38,222 bases of DNA from Cyanobacteria bacterium M_surface_10_m1_298 (lineage in GTDB: Bacteria > Cyanobacteriota > Cyanobacteriia > PCC-6307 > Cyanobiaceae): assembly GCA_016882485.1 (NCBI GenBank), contig VGPT01000011.1, positions 1-38,222 of the forward strand. The letters run 5' to 3'. The notes below the pieces were generated by a model that saw only the letters and a list, made by a program, of their open reading frames with translations, did not search any database and was not told where the DNA came from. Of the stretch, positions 7,769 to 15,617 are shown piece after piece (the stretch's first letter is position 1; every line of letters begins with the position of its first letter). Both the position numbers and the translations under genes were made by a program.

Positions 7769-8996
7769 GCCCTACGGCCGCGAAGGCCTGGCGCTCGAGC
7801 AGGCCCGTGCCCAGATCCTGGAGGCGCTGCAGCCGCTGGGGCTCACGGAAACCCTGCCACTCACCCAGGCCCTCGGCCGCACCACGGCTACCCCGGTGCG
7901 CGCTGCCGCAGCGGTGCCTGGGTTTCGCGCTTCGATCATGGATGGCTACGCCATTGCCGGTGCGGACCAGCCCGAGCCAGGCCAGCAATGGAGGTTGGTC
8001 GGGCTCTCGGCCGCCGGTGCGCCCTATGGCGCGGTGCTAGCTGCCGGTGAAGCAGTGCGCATTCTCACCGGCGCGGTGGTGCCTGAGGGGAGTGAGCGGG
8101 TGCTGCCCCAGGAGCTGGTGGCGCCCGAGGGTGAGCAGCTCACCCTGGTGAAAGCCTGCGGGCCCAACGCCTGGATTCGCCAACCCACGGAGGAGGCCTC
8201 TCCCGATCAGGAGTTGGTGCCGGTGGGCCAGCGGCTGGGGGTGGCGGATCTGGGTCGCCTCGCCAGCTGCGGCGTGCAAGAGCTGGTGGTCACGCGCCGG
8301 CCGCGCCTGGGTCTGTTGATCAGTGGGGATGAATTGCTGCCGCCCGGCGTGGAGCGCGGCCCCGGCCAGATCTGGGAGAGCAATTCCGCGTTGCTCATGG
8401 CCTTGCTGCAGCGGCTGGGATATGACGTTGCCGACTGCCGTGTGGTTGTCGATCAACCGGAGCCGTTGCGTGCCGCCTTGCGGGAGTTGGCGCAGGGTTG
8501 CGATGTGGTGGTGAGCACAGGCGGCGTGTCGGCCGGCGACAGCGACTGGATTCGCCCGCTGGTAGAGGAGCTGGGCGCGGTGCGCTTTTGGAAGTTATTT
8601 CTCAAACCCGGCCGCCCCTTCGCCTGGGGGCAGGTGGCAGGGGTGCCGTTCTTTGGGCTGCCGGGTAATCCGGTGGCGGCGGCGATCACGGCGTTGCAAC
8701 TGCTGTGGCCGGCCCTGCAGCGGCTGGAGGGTGCTGAGCTGCAGTTGTTGCCCCGGCTCAAGGTGCGCCTCGAGGCACCCCTGCGCCGTGGTGCCGGCCG
8801 GCCGGAACTGGCGCGGGCGCGGCTGGCGGTGGCGGCCGATGGCGGGCTCTGGGCGCGGATCGAAGGCTCACAGGCCTCCTCGCGTATCGGCTCCCTGCAG
8901 GGTGCTGATCTACTTCTCGAGATTCCGGCGGAGCTGGGCAGCCTCGACGCTGGCACCGAGCTGAGGGCGCAGCTGTTGCGCTTGCCGGTGTTTTGA
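7761..8996 (+). CDS. moeA: Molybdopterin molybdenumtransferase MoeA
   Basis: Inserts molybdate into adenylylated molybdopterin. With the ATG at 7761 the product is 411 aa, and the overlap ATGACTGA with moaC indicates translational coupling. An in-frame ATG at 7743 would add six residues. Family features include ASIMDGYAI near residue 55, [11 protein letters not shown] near residue 98, and the MogA-like central domain with [26 protein letters not shown] and [11 protein letters not shown]. The C-terminal beta domain is complete. The gene ends 2 nt from the stop of the convergent moaE. Confidence 0.96.
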   Translation: MTEPYGREGLALEQARAQILEALQPLGLTETLPLTQALGRTTATPVRAAAAVPGFRASIMDGYAIAGADQPEPGQQWRLVGLSAAGAPYGAVLAAGEAVRILTGAVVPEGSERVLPQELVAPEGEQLTLVKACGPNAWIRQPTEEASPDQELVPVGQRLGVADLGRLASCGVQELVVTRRPRLGLLISGDELLPPGVERGPGQIWESNSALLMALLQRLGYDVADCRVVVDQPEPLRAALRELAQGCDVVVSTGGVSAGDSDWIRPLVEELGAVRFWKLFLKPGRPFAWGQVAGVPFFGLPGNPVAAAITALQLLWPALQRLEGAELQLLPRLKVRLEAPLRRGAGRPELARARLAVAADGGLWARIEGSQASSRIGSLQGADLLLEIPAELGSLDAGTELRAQLLRLPVF

Positions 8997-8998
8997 GA

Positions 8999-9451
8999 TC
9001 AAAGCGGCGTGTTGCCGCTCAGCCAGGTGCTGCTGCCATCGGTCCGCCACTCGCGCTTCCAGAACGGAGCGTCGTGCTTGAGGGCCTCCAGCAGCTCCTG
9101 GCAGCAGCGCTGGGCGGGTCCGCGGCGGTCGGCGCCGATGGCCACCAGCACGATCGCTTCGCCCGGGAGCACACGGCCGATGCGGTGCAGCACAAGGCAG
9201 CTGGTCACGTTGTGGCGGATGCAGCACGCCTGGGCGAGTTGTTCCAGCTGCTGCTCGGTCATGCCGGGGTAGTGCTCAAGTTCAAGGGCCTCCAGATCGC
9301 CGCCATCGGCGGCGACGCCGCGCACCCTGCCAATGAAGTGGGCTTCCGCCGCGCTTGCGGAGTGCCCTTGAGGCGTGTGCTCCTCCTGCCATCGCCTCAG
9401 CAGATCGAGCGGTTCGAAGGCGGTGCTGTGGAGAGCGATCCTCAGCTGCAT
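8999..9451 (-). CDS. moaE: Molybdopterin synthase catalytic subunit MoaE
   Basis: Large subunit of molybdopterin synthase, which with MoaD adds the two dithiolene sulfurs to cyclic pyranopterin monophosphate. The ATG at 9451 (MQLRIALHS) gives 150 aa, the normal size. The longer in-frame extension up to 9628 only overlaps moaD and is rejected. Family features are AEAHFIGRVRG, LELEHYPGMTEQQL, VLHRIGRVLPGEAIVLVAIGA, and the C-terminal LKHDAPFWKRE motif with the active-site lysines. It follows moaD by 10 nt. Confidence 0.96.
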   Translation of the reverse strand: MQLRIALHSTAFEPLDLLRRWQEEHTPQGHSASAAEAHFIGRVRGVAADGGDLEALELEHYPGMTEQQLEQLAQACCIRHNVTSCLVLHRIGRVLPGEAIVLVAIGADRRGPAQRCCQELLEALKHDAPFWKREWRTDGSSTWLSGNTPL

Positions 9452-9461
9452 CGCTTCAGCG

Positions 9462-9746
9462 TCAGCCTCCGCTGATCGGGGGCAGAAAAGCAAGCTCATC
9501 GCCCGGCTGCAGAGGGGTGTCGGCGTCGGCGAACTGATGGTTGATGGCGACGCGTATGCGTTGATCGAAAGCGCCGGGCAGCTGAAGGTTCCACCAGAGC
9601 TGACGGGGGGTGAGCTCGGCCTCGCCACCGGGGTCTACCGGCCAGTGGTGTTCAGCCCAGCCCGCTTGCTCGCGCAACCCTGCGAACAGCCGAACCTTGA
9701 TGCCTGCTTGAGCAATCTGCTGCATGGCCTCAACGCTAACCACCAT
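9462..9746 (-). CDS. moaD: Molybdopterin synthase sulfur carrier subunit MoaD
   Basis: Small ubiquitin-like sulfur carrier. The 94-aa product contains the KVRLFAGLREQAG start of the beta-grasp fold, the AINHQFADADTPLQPGDELA segment and FLPPISGG, ending in the required C-terminal Gly-Gly, which is adenylated and thiocarboxylated. Start at 9746; the Met at 9725 would bring the N-terminus closer to the usual length. It is the first gene of moaD-moaE and is divergent from moaB with only 47 nt between the two starts. Confidence 0.95.
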   Translation of the reverse strand: MVVSVEAMQQIAQAGIKVRLFAGLREQAGWAEHHWPVDPGGEAELTPRQLWWNLQLPGAFDQRIRVAINHQFADADTPLQPGDELAFLPPISGG

Positions 9747-9793
9747 GGATCCGCTCGGCTTGCGACCATGGCGCGCAGCTTGATCGGATTGGT

Positions 9794-10300
9794 TTGAGCC
9801 TCGCCATTGCCCTGCTCACCGTTTCCGACACCCGCACCCTGGCGGACGATCGCTCCGGGGATGCCCTTCAGCAGCGACTCGAGGGTGCTGGGCACAGGTT
9901 GGTGGAGCGCCGCATCGTGCCTGATCACCGTTATCAGATTCGGGCGGAGCTGAGTCGCTGGATCGCTGATCCGGAGGTGCAGGTGGTGATCAGCAGTGGA
10001 GGCACTGGGCTCACCGGGCGCGATGGCACACCGGAAGCGGTGGCGCCGTTGCTGGACAAAACGATCGAGGGGTTTGGGGAGCTGTTCCGGGTGCTCTCAT
10101 TTGAATCAATCGGCACCAGCACCCTGCAGAGCCGCTGCTTGGCTGGCGTAGCCAATGGCACGGTGATTTTTGTGCTGCCCGGATCGCTGGATGCGGTGGA
10201 AACCGCCTGGGATCGGCTGATCTCTGCTCAGCTCAACGAAGCCACGCGTCCCTGCAACCTGGTGCAGCTGCTGCCCCGTCTCACGGAGCCGGCCGGGTGA
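9794..10300 (+). CDS. moaB: Molybdopterin adenylyltransferase-like protein, MoaB/MogA family
   Basis: Expected to adenylylate molybdopterin before molybdate insertion by MoeA. 168 aa starting at TTG 9794, the only plausible start before the conserved ALLTVSDTR strand. The VVISSGGTGLTGRD motif, the ESIGTSTLQSRCLAGV segment and FVLPGSLDAVETAWD are diagnostic of the MoaB/MogA fold. The usual P-G-S/N-P ending of that last motif is PGSLDAV here, as in MoaB proteins. The HPP-family gene overlaps its stop by 4 nt (GTGA), so they are one operon. Confidence 0.92.
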   Translation: MSLAIALLTVSDTRTLADDRSGDALQQRLEGAGHRLVERRIVPDHRYQIRAELSRWIADPEVQVVISSGGTGLTGRDGTPEAVAPLLDKTIEGFGELFRVLSFESIGTSTLQSRCLAGVANGTVIFVLPGSLDAVETAWDRLISAQLNEATRPCNLVQLLPRLTEPAG

Positions 10301-10830
10301 GCCGGTTGCGTCGTCTGCATGTGGCAGCCCGGCGGGAACGTCGCCGTGGCCGGCGCTATCAGCCCCGCTTTCACCTCAACCAGATCGGCGTCACCTCCCT
10401 GGCGGCGCTCTGTGCGGTGTTTTTGCTGGGCCTGCTCTCCCTGTGGAGCGGCCAGGTGTTGATCGTGGCGCCGTTGGGTGCGTCGTGCGTGCTGCTGTTT
10501 GGCTACCCCGCCAGCCCCCTGGCCCAGCCGCGCAACATCGTGCTCGGCAATCTGCTCGGTGGTTTGGTGGGTGTGGCTTTGGTGAGCAGCGCGGGCCAGG
10601 GGCCGCTGGTTCTGGCCCTGGCCGTGGGCCTCACGATCCTGTTGGGCCAGCAGTTGCGTTGCCTGCATCCCCCCGCCGGTGGCATGGCCTTTCTGGCGGT
10701 GTATCTGAAGGTGGCCTGGGGCTTTCTGCTCTTTCCCGTGTTGAGCGGTTCGCTGCTGCTGGTGCTGTTGGCTTGGGCCTTCAGCCGCTGGGTGCCAGGC
10801 GCGTCTCCCTATCCCCAGCACTGGTTGTGA
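10297..10830 (+). CDS. HPP-family membrane protein, putative nitrite transporter
   Basis: 177 aa. A very basic N-terminal tail of about 30 residues is followed by four to five hydrophobic segments. The LHPPAGGMAFLAVY segment near residues 123-136 holds the His-Pro-Pro motif that names the family, and APLGASCVLLFGYPASPLAQPRN near residue 53 is the other conserved block. Cyanobacterial and chloroplast HPP proteins have been shown to transport nitrite, which fits a position among nitrate assimilation genes. Start GTG 10297 overlaps the moaB stop, and its own stop overlaps the start of the TauE/SafE gene in the same GTGA fashion. Confidence 0.85.
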   Translation: MSRLRRLHVAARRERRRGRRYQPRFHLNQIGVTSLAALCAVFLLGLLSLWSGQVLIVAPLGASCVLLFGYPASPLAQPRNIVLGNLLGGLVGVALVSSAGQGPLVLALAVGLTILLGQQLRCLHPPAGGMAFLAVYLKVAWGFLLFPVLSGSLLLVLLAWAFSRWVPGASPYPQHWL

Positions 10831-11570
10831 TCCTGGTCGCCGCTCTGGCGTTGGTGGCCTTCCTCTACGCCACGGTCGGCCATGCCGGTGCATCGGGTTA
10901 CATCGCTGGGTTGGCTCTGGCCGGGCTACCAGCGGAGCAGATCAAGCCGTTGGCCCTGATCCTCAACACGGTGGTCGCCAGTGTGGGTTGCTGGAATTTC
11001 CTGCGGGCGGGTCATCTCCCCTGGCGCCGCATCTGACCGGTGTACGTGCTGGCGATTCCCGCCGCCTTTCTGGGGGGCTGGCTGAATCTGCCGGCATCTT
11101 GGTTCCGGCGCGTGGTGGGGGTTGTGTTGTTGCTCTCCGCATGGCGCCTTGGGCGGAGCCTCGAGGATCCGCCTCAGCTGCGTGAGACCAAGCCGGGTGT
11201 TTTGCTCACGGCCGGTGCTGCTCTGGGTCTGCTGGCAGGGCTCACCGGAACCGGCGGAGGTGTGTTCTTGACACCACTTCTGCTGCTCTGTCGCTGGTGC
11301 AGCACCCGCCAGGCTGCGGCCGTCTCGGTGCTGTTCATCCTGTTCAACTCCCTCGCCGGACTTTGCGGTCTTTGGGCCGCTAAGCCCGCCGTTCTCTTGT
11401 CGGTGCTGCGGCCTGAGCTGGCGGCCCTGCTGCTGGTGGTGCTCCTGGCGGGTGCGATCGGCTCGCGGCTGGGGAGTCGTCACTGGCCCGTGGCCTGGAT
11501 CCGGCGAGCTTTGGCCTGCGTGCTGGTTCTGGCGTCGTTGAAGTTGCTGGGGCTAGCCGGCTCGCGTTAG
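10827..11570 (+). pseudogene. TauE/SafE-family permease interrupted by an in-frame TGA
   Basis: The frame starts at GTG 10827, coupled to the HPP gene by a GTGA overlap, and encodes a TauE/SafE (DUF81) permease: AFLYATVGHAGASGYIAG at the N-terminus, IKPLALILNTVVASVG, then IPAAFLGGWLNLPA, and the second repeat GLLAGLTGTGGGVFLTPLL. A single TGA at 11034-11036, between WRRI and PVYVLA, splits it with no change of frame. The downstream part could restart at GTG 11040, giving 176 aa. A single CGA-to-TGA change would explain this. Either the gene is a recent pseudogene, the two halves are made separately, or the base is a sequencing error. Family members move small anions such as sulfite or sulfonates. 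Confidence 0.8.
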
Positions 11571-12634
11571 CCCCCCAAATAGGCCATCTCGGCGTGGACC
11601 CCGGTAGCAGCCAGTGGCCCGCCCCGCTCTTCGCTGTAGCGATCGGAGCGCCGTTGCCACAGATCGGCGAGGGCGATTTGGAGTTCCTCAAAAGAACGAT
11701 CAGGCTGGAGCCAGGGCCGAAGGTCCACGCCACTTCCGGGTGCGGCGAACAGGCAGGCGTAGGCGAGGCCATCGGCGGTGATGCGCAGACGATTGCAATC
11801 GCCGCAAAAGGGTTCACTCACGGACGCCACCACGGCGAGCTGACCGGAGCCATCGCGGTAGCGCCAGCGATTGGCGGTTCCATGCAGCGGTCGGCCTAGC
11901 GGCTCGAGGGGCCATGGCCTGTGGATCCTCTCGAGCATTTCCGCGGCGCTCACCACATCAGACGGGCTCCAGCCGTTGCGGTTGCCCACATCCATGTATT
12001 CGATCAAGCGCAGTTCCAATCTCTGCTCGCGGCAGAGCTCTGCCAAGGGCAGCAATTGATCGTCGTTGCGGCCGCGCTGGATCACGGCATTGAGTTTCAG
12101 GGCCCCCGTCGCTGGATCGAACCCTGCGTTCCGCGCGTGCTCGATCGCGGCCAATACCGCCGCCAGGGTTCGTTCGCCGGCACGGGCATCCGCCAGGCCT
12201 GCCATGCGGGCCACGCTTGGACCATCGGCCCCATCGAGGCTCAGGGTGATCCGATCGAGGCCCGCCTGCCGCAGGGCTCGGGCGCGGCTGGCGCTGAGCA
12301 GAGTGCCGTTGCTGGTGAGGGCGATGTCGCGCAGGCCCTGTTCCCGCAGCGGTTGCACGGCTTCAAGCAGTGCCTCCAGCTCGGGATGCAGCAGTGGTTC
12401 TCCGCCGGTGAGCCGCAGGCTGTGGGCCCCGAGCGCCACCGCCGCCTGCACCACCGTCCGCCTTTGTTCGAGAGTCAGCAACCCGCCCGGCTCTTGGTCA
12501 TCGGGCAGGCAGTAGGGGCAGGCCAGATTGCAGCGGGCCGTGAGCGACAGGCGAAGCACCCCCAGTGGGCGGCCGCGCAGATCGAGTGGCTGCAGGCCGG
12601 CGCGGTGATCGACTGAGGGAGCCATGGTGTCCAC
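11567..12634 (-). CDS. moaA: GTP 3',8-cyclase MoaA
   Basis: Radical SAM enzyme for the first step of molybdenum cofactor synthesis. 355 aa. The N-terminal cluster motif CNLACPYC gives Cys35, Cys39 and Cys42, followed by LRLTGGEPLLHPEL for SAM binding. The C-terminal substrate-side 4Fe-4S cluster motif is CGDCNRLRITADGLAYAC. The tail in this family ends with two glycines, and here it ends LGG. The stop overlaps the TauE/SafE stop by 4 nt, and the start faces the FdhF/YdeP-like gene across about 80 nt. The second Met (residue 4) is an alternative start. Confidence 0.97.
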   Translation of the reverse strand: MDTMAPSVDHRAGLQPLDLRGRPLGVLRLSLTARCNLACPYCLPDDQEPGGLLTLEQRRTVVQAAVALGAHSLRLTGGEPLLHPELEALLEAVQPLREQGLRDIALTSNGTLLSASRARALRQAGLDRITLSLDGADGPSVARMAGLADARAGERTLAAVLAAIEHARNAGFDPATGALKLNAVIQRGRNDDQLLPLAELCREQRLELRLIEYMDVGNRNGWSPSDVVSAAEMLERIHRPWPLEPLGRPLHGTANRWRYRDGSGQLAVVASVSEPFCGDCNRLRITADGLAYACLFAAPGSGVDLRPWLQPDRSFEELQIALADLWQRRSDRYSEERGGPLAATGVHAEMAYLGG

Positions 12635-12716
12635 GCTATGGCTGCAGGCAGTCGTCTAGGCGTTTCCGTCTCGGTTCGTTCTGCCTACCGTGAGGGTCCC
12701 CAAGGCCCTAAAAGCC

Positions 12717-14987
12717 ATGGCGAGCGAGGAGTCTGGTCGGTCTGACCCTGCTGCCTCACCGGCTTCTGAGACGTCCACCCGCGGTGGCGGTTGGTCGGTG
12801 ATTGATGCCTGGGCCCGCGCCACCCTCTCTACGGGCGGCCCAAGGCTGTGGCAAACCTTGAACCACAAGAGCGCGTGCTTGAGTTGCGCCTGGGGCACTG
12901 GTGGCCAGAACGGCGGCTTTCGCGATGAGCTGGGCGAGCCGTTGCAGCGCTGTCTGAAGAGTGTTGAGGCGATCCAGGCTGAACTGCAACCGGCGGTCGA
13001 TCCTTCTGTTTTCGCTGGTCTCTCCGTGGCTGAGCTGCAGCAGCTCAGCTCCAGCGAATGCGACCGCCTGGGACGCCTCGATCGGCCCTTGATCCTGCGA
13101 GAAGGCACGGATCACTACGCACCGATTGGCTGGTCAGAGGTGCACGACTTAGTGGCGGAGGCTTTCCGCACGCCACCTCCCGAGCGGGTGGCGTCGTACA
13201 GCTCGGGGCGATCCTCCAATGAGGCCGCCTTTCTCCTTCAGCTGCTGCTCAGGGCTCTGGGCTCCAACAACCTGGCTGACTGCTCTGACCTGTGCCATGC
13301 CCCCTCCACTATCGGCCTGCGCCGGGTGTTTGGGAATGGCACGTCGATGGTGAATTTGGAGAGCCTGCGGCATGCCGATGGAGTGGTGCTGCTGGGCTCC
13401 AACGCGCCGGCCAACCATCCACGCTTGATGAATGAGCTGATCCGTTTGCGGCAGCGGGGCGGCACGGTGATCGTGATCAATCCCGTGCTTGAAGCAGGGT
13501 TGCTGCGGTTCGGCTCGCCAGCTTTTCCGATTCGATCGATGCTGGCTGGCGGTAGTGAGATCGCTTCGCTGTTTCTGCAGCCGATTCCCGGTTCTGACAC
13601 CGCGGTGCTGCTCGGACTTCAGAAAGCCCTGTTCGAGTGCGGCGCGATCCAACTCGATTTTGTTAAGGCTCACAGCGATGGTTGGTCCGATGTGATCGCT
13701 CAGATCGAAGCCACCAGTTGGGAGGCCATCACCTCTTGTTGTGGTCTCAGCCGTGAGGAGCTCGAATACACCGCCGCTCGCCTGCACGATTGCCGTGCCG
13801 TGGTGTTCGCCTGGGCCATGGGGATTACGCACCACGCCAATGGCACCGACAACGTTCAGGCCATCGCCAACACCGCGATGCTCACCGGCAACGTGGGCCG
13901 GATTGGTGCGGGCACGATGCCGATCCGTGGCCACTCCAACGTGCAGGGCTTTGGCTCGATGGGGGTGTCGGTGCACCTGCGCGAGCCGATGCGGATTGCG
14001 CTTGAGCAATTAGTGGGCAGGCCCCTCAGTCGAACGCCTGGTTATGACGCTCGCGCTTTGATCGAAGCGGCTGAGTGCGGTTGCGTCGACACACTGCTCT
14101 GCCTGGGCGGCAACTTCTTCGGCGCCAATCCCGACAGTGCCCAAGCCCGGCGCGCTCTCGGCCGGATCGACACGGTGGTGTACGTCGCCACAAAGCCCAA
14201 CACGGGCCACTTTCATGGACTGGCGGCGCGACAGACGCTGCTGCTCCCCGTGTTTAACCGGTTTGAGACCCCGCACCGCACCACTGTGGAATCGGGCAAC
14301 AACTGGGTGCGGTTCAACGAGGCGGGGACAACGCACCTCCGCGGAAGTGAGCTGATCAGCGAGGTCGAGTTGTTGGCCGAACTGGCCCATCGCCTGCATG
14401 GCACGCAGCCCATTGCCTGGCGACGCTTGCAGGATCCCGTGTATGTGCGTGAGTTGATCGCGCGCACCGTGCCGGGTTACGAGGCAATGGCTGGCATTGA
14501 CACCAGCAAACAGGAGTTCGAGGTGAGCGGGCGGGTGTTTCAGGAGCCGCATTTCCCAACCGCCACAGGCCGCGCTCAGCTCGCTGCTACACCGCTTCCG
14601 GATCTCGACTTGCCTGGTCCGGAGCACTTCGGTGGATTAGCGCAAGGTGAGCGTGGTCTGGTGATCAGCCTGATCACAGCTCGGAGTTATGGCCAGCACA
14701 ACACGGTTGTCTACAAGCTTGGCGATCGGGATCGGGGCATGCCCCATCGCAACACGCTGCTCATCAATCCCGAGGATTTGACCCGCACCGGCTTGGTCGC
14801 CCATCAGCGGGTCACCGTGCAGGGTGAGGCTGGATCCCTCGAACAGATTGAGTTGATCCCAGGCTCGATCCGGAGGGGTGCTGGGCTCATGTTCTATCCC
14901 GAAGCCAATGTGTTGATGCGTGGCGTTCGGGATCCACAGAGTGGAACCCCAGCGTTCAAGCGCGTGCCTGTTCTGGTGCGTGGCTGA
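12717..14987 (+). CDS. FdhF/YdeP-family molybdopterin oxidoreductase
   Basis: 756 aa from ATG 12717; a GTG at 12690 would add nine residues. It has the molybdopterin oxidoreductase fold: an N-terminal Cys motif CLSCAWG (CxxC, third Cys 22 residues later) near residues 57-82, a central MGD domain (LGSNAPANHPRLMNEL, GNVGRIGAGTMPIRGHSNVQG) and a C-terminal dinucleotide-binding domain (SLITARSYGQHNT). The likely Mo ligand is Cys193 in DLCHAPSTIGL; it is followed by His194, the Cys/Sec-His pairing of formate dehydrogenases, whereas NarB here has Cys-Met. The family is often called formate dehydrogenase-like, but its substrate is not established. It has no obvious partner subunit next to it. It sits between moaA and mobA, in the Mo-cofactor/nitrate island, and overlaps the end of the convergent mobA by 32 nt. 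Confidence 0.88.
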   Translation: MASEESGRSDPAASPASETSTRGGGWSVIDAWARATLSTGGPRLWQTLNHKSACLSCAWGTGGQNGGFRDELGEPLQRCLKSVEAIQAELQPAVDPSVFAGLSVAELQQLSSSECDRLGRLDRPLILREGTDHYAPIGWSEVHDLVAEAFRTPPPERVASYSSGRSSNEAAFLLQLLLRALGSNNLADCSDLCHAPSTIGLRRVFGNGTSMVNLESLRHADGVVLLGSNAPANHPRLMNELIRLRQRGGTVIVINPVLEAGLLRFGSPAFPIRSMLAGGSEIASLFLQPIPGSDTAVLLGLQKALFECGAIQLDFVKAHSDGWSDVIAQIEATSWEAITSCCGLSREELEYTAARLHDCRAVVFAWAMGITHHANGTDNVQAIANTAMLTGNVGRIGAGTMPIRGHSNVQGFGSMGVSVHLREPMRIALEQLVGRPLSRTPGYDARALIEAAECGCVDTLLCLGGNFFGANPDSAQARRALGRIDTVVYVATKPNTGHFHGLAARQTLLLPVFNRFETPHRTTVESGNNWVRFNEAGTTHLRGSELISEVELLAELAHRLHGTQPIAWRRLQDPVYVRELIARTVPGYEAMAGIDTSKQEFEVSGRVFQEPHFPTATGRAQLAATPLPDLDLPGPEHFGGLAQGERGLVISLITARSYGQHNTVVYKLGDRDRGMPHRNTLLINPEDLTRTGLVAHQRVTVQGEAGSLEQIELIPGSIRRGAGLMFYPEANVLMRGVRDPQSGTPAFKRVPVLVRG

Positions 14988-15567
14988 GGCCCTCAGGGAG
15001 GTTCACATTCAGGATGGTCTGGGCCTCCAGTGCGACATCGCTGGTGGGCTGTCTCTCCAGCCAGCGCTGCAGCTTCCTTTCACCAGAAGCAATGGTTACT
15101 GACAACGCCGCCCGCATCGCGCTCTCGCTGGGATAGATGCCCAGCAACGGTTGTCGGCGTTCACCATCGTGAGCCACGTGAATGCGTTGCGGAGCTGAGG
15201 CTGCGGCATCCCGAAGCTCGATCAACGTGGCTGCGTTCAGGTTGGGCATATCCACCGGGCAGAGGAGTAGCTGTTCATTGGGGTGCTGCTCCATCAGCCG
15301 ATGCAGTGCCAACAGAGGTCCCTCCCACGGCGGTGGTTCGCGGAGGGTCTCCAATTGCGGCAGCTGCAAGGCTTCAGCCAGGGCTTGATGCTGCGGCCAG
15401 CGGGTAAGAAGCGTGATCGGTGCATCCAGCTCCGCCAGCAACCGCAGGGTGCGCTCGAGCCAGGTGCCCCCGTCGGGATGCGGCAGCAGGGCTTTGTCTG
15501 TTCCCATACGCACACTGCGCCCACCGCTCAGTAGGCAGCAGCGCAGCGCTGGGCTTGGGGGGTGCAT
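14956..15567 (-). CDS. mobA: Molybdenum cofactor guanylyltransferase MobA
   Basis: Attaches GMP to molybdopterin to make MGD, the cofactor form needed by NarB and the FdhF/YdeP-like enzyme. With the ATG at 15567 the product is 203 aa. The CCLLSGGRSVRMGTDKALL segment is the nucleotide-binding loop with the conserved Arg-Met-Gly and Lys. LLLCPVDMPNL carries the metal-binding Asp, and RRQPLLGIYP is the third conserved block. The longer frame up to 15624 would run into narB and is not favoured. The start is divergent from narB by 50 nt. Confidence 0.92.
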   Translation of the reverse strand: MHPPSPALRCCLLSGGRSVRMGTDKALLPHPDGGTWLERTLRLLAELDAPITLLTRWPQHQALAEALQLPQLETLREPPPWEGPLLALHRLMEQHPNEQLLLCPVDMPNLNAATLIELRDAAASAPQRIHVAHDGERRQPLLGIYPSESAMRAALSVTIASGERKLQRWLERQPTSDVALEAQTILNVNLPEGLSHAPEQARA

Positions 15568-15577
15568 CAACCTTTTG

Positions 15578-15591
15578 GTAGCGGTTGTCAC
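15578..15591. promoter_or_regulatory. Weak NtcA-like box between mobA and narB
   Basis: GTA-N8-CAC on the plus strand, one base off GTA-N8-TAC. The hexamer TGCAAT follows after 22 nt, but it overlaps the narB ATG, so transcription would start after the chosen start codon. The box is recorded because it resembles those before nrtA and the ATP-grasp gene, yet the geometry argues against a simple class II promoter. Confidence 0.25.
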
Positions 15592-15617
15592 AGGGCGGCG
15601 CCAGGCGCCTTGGTGCA

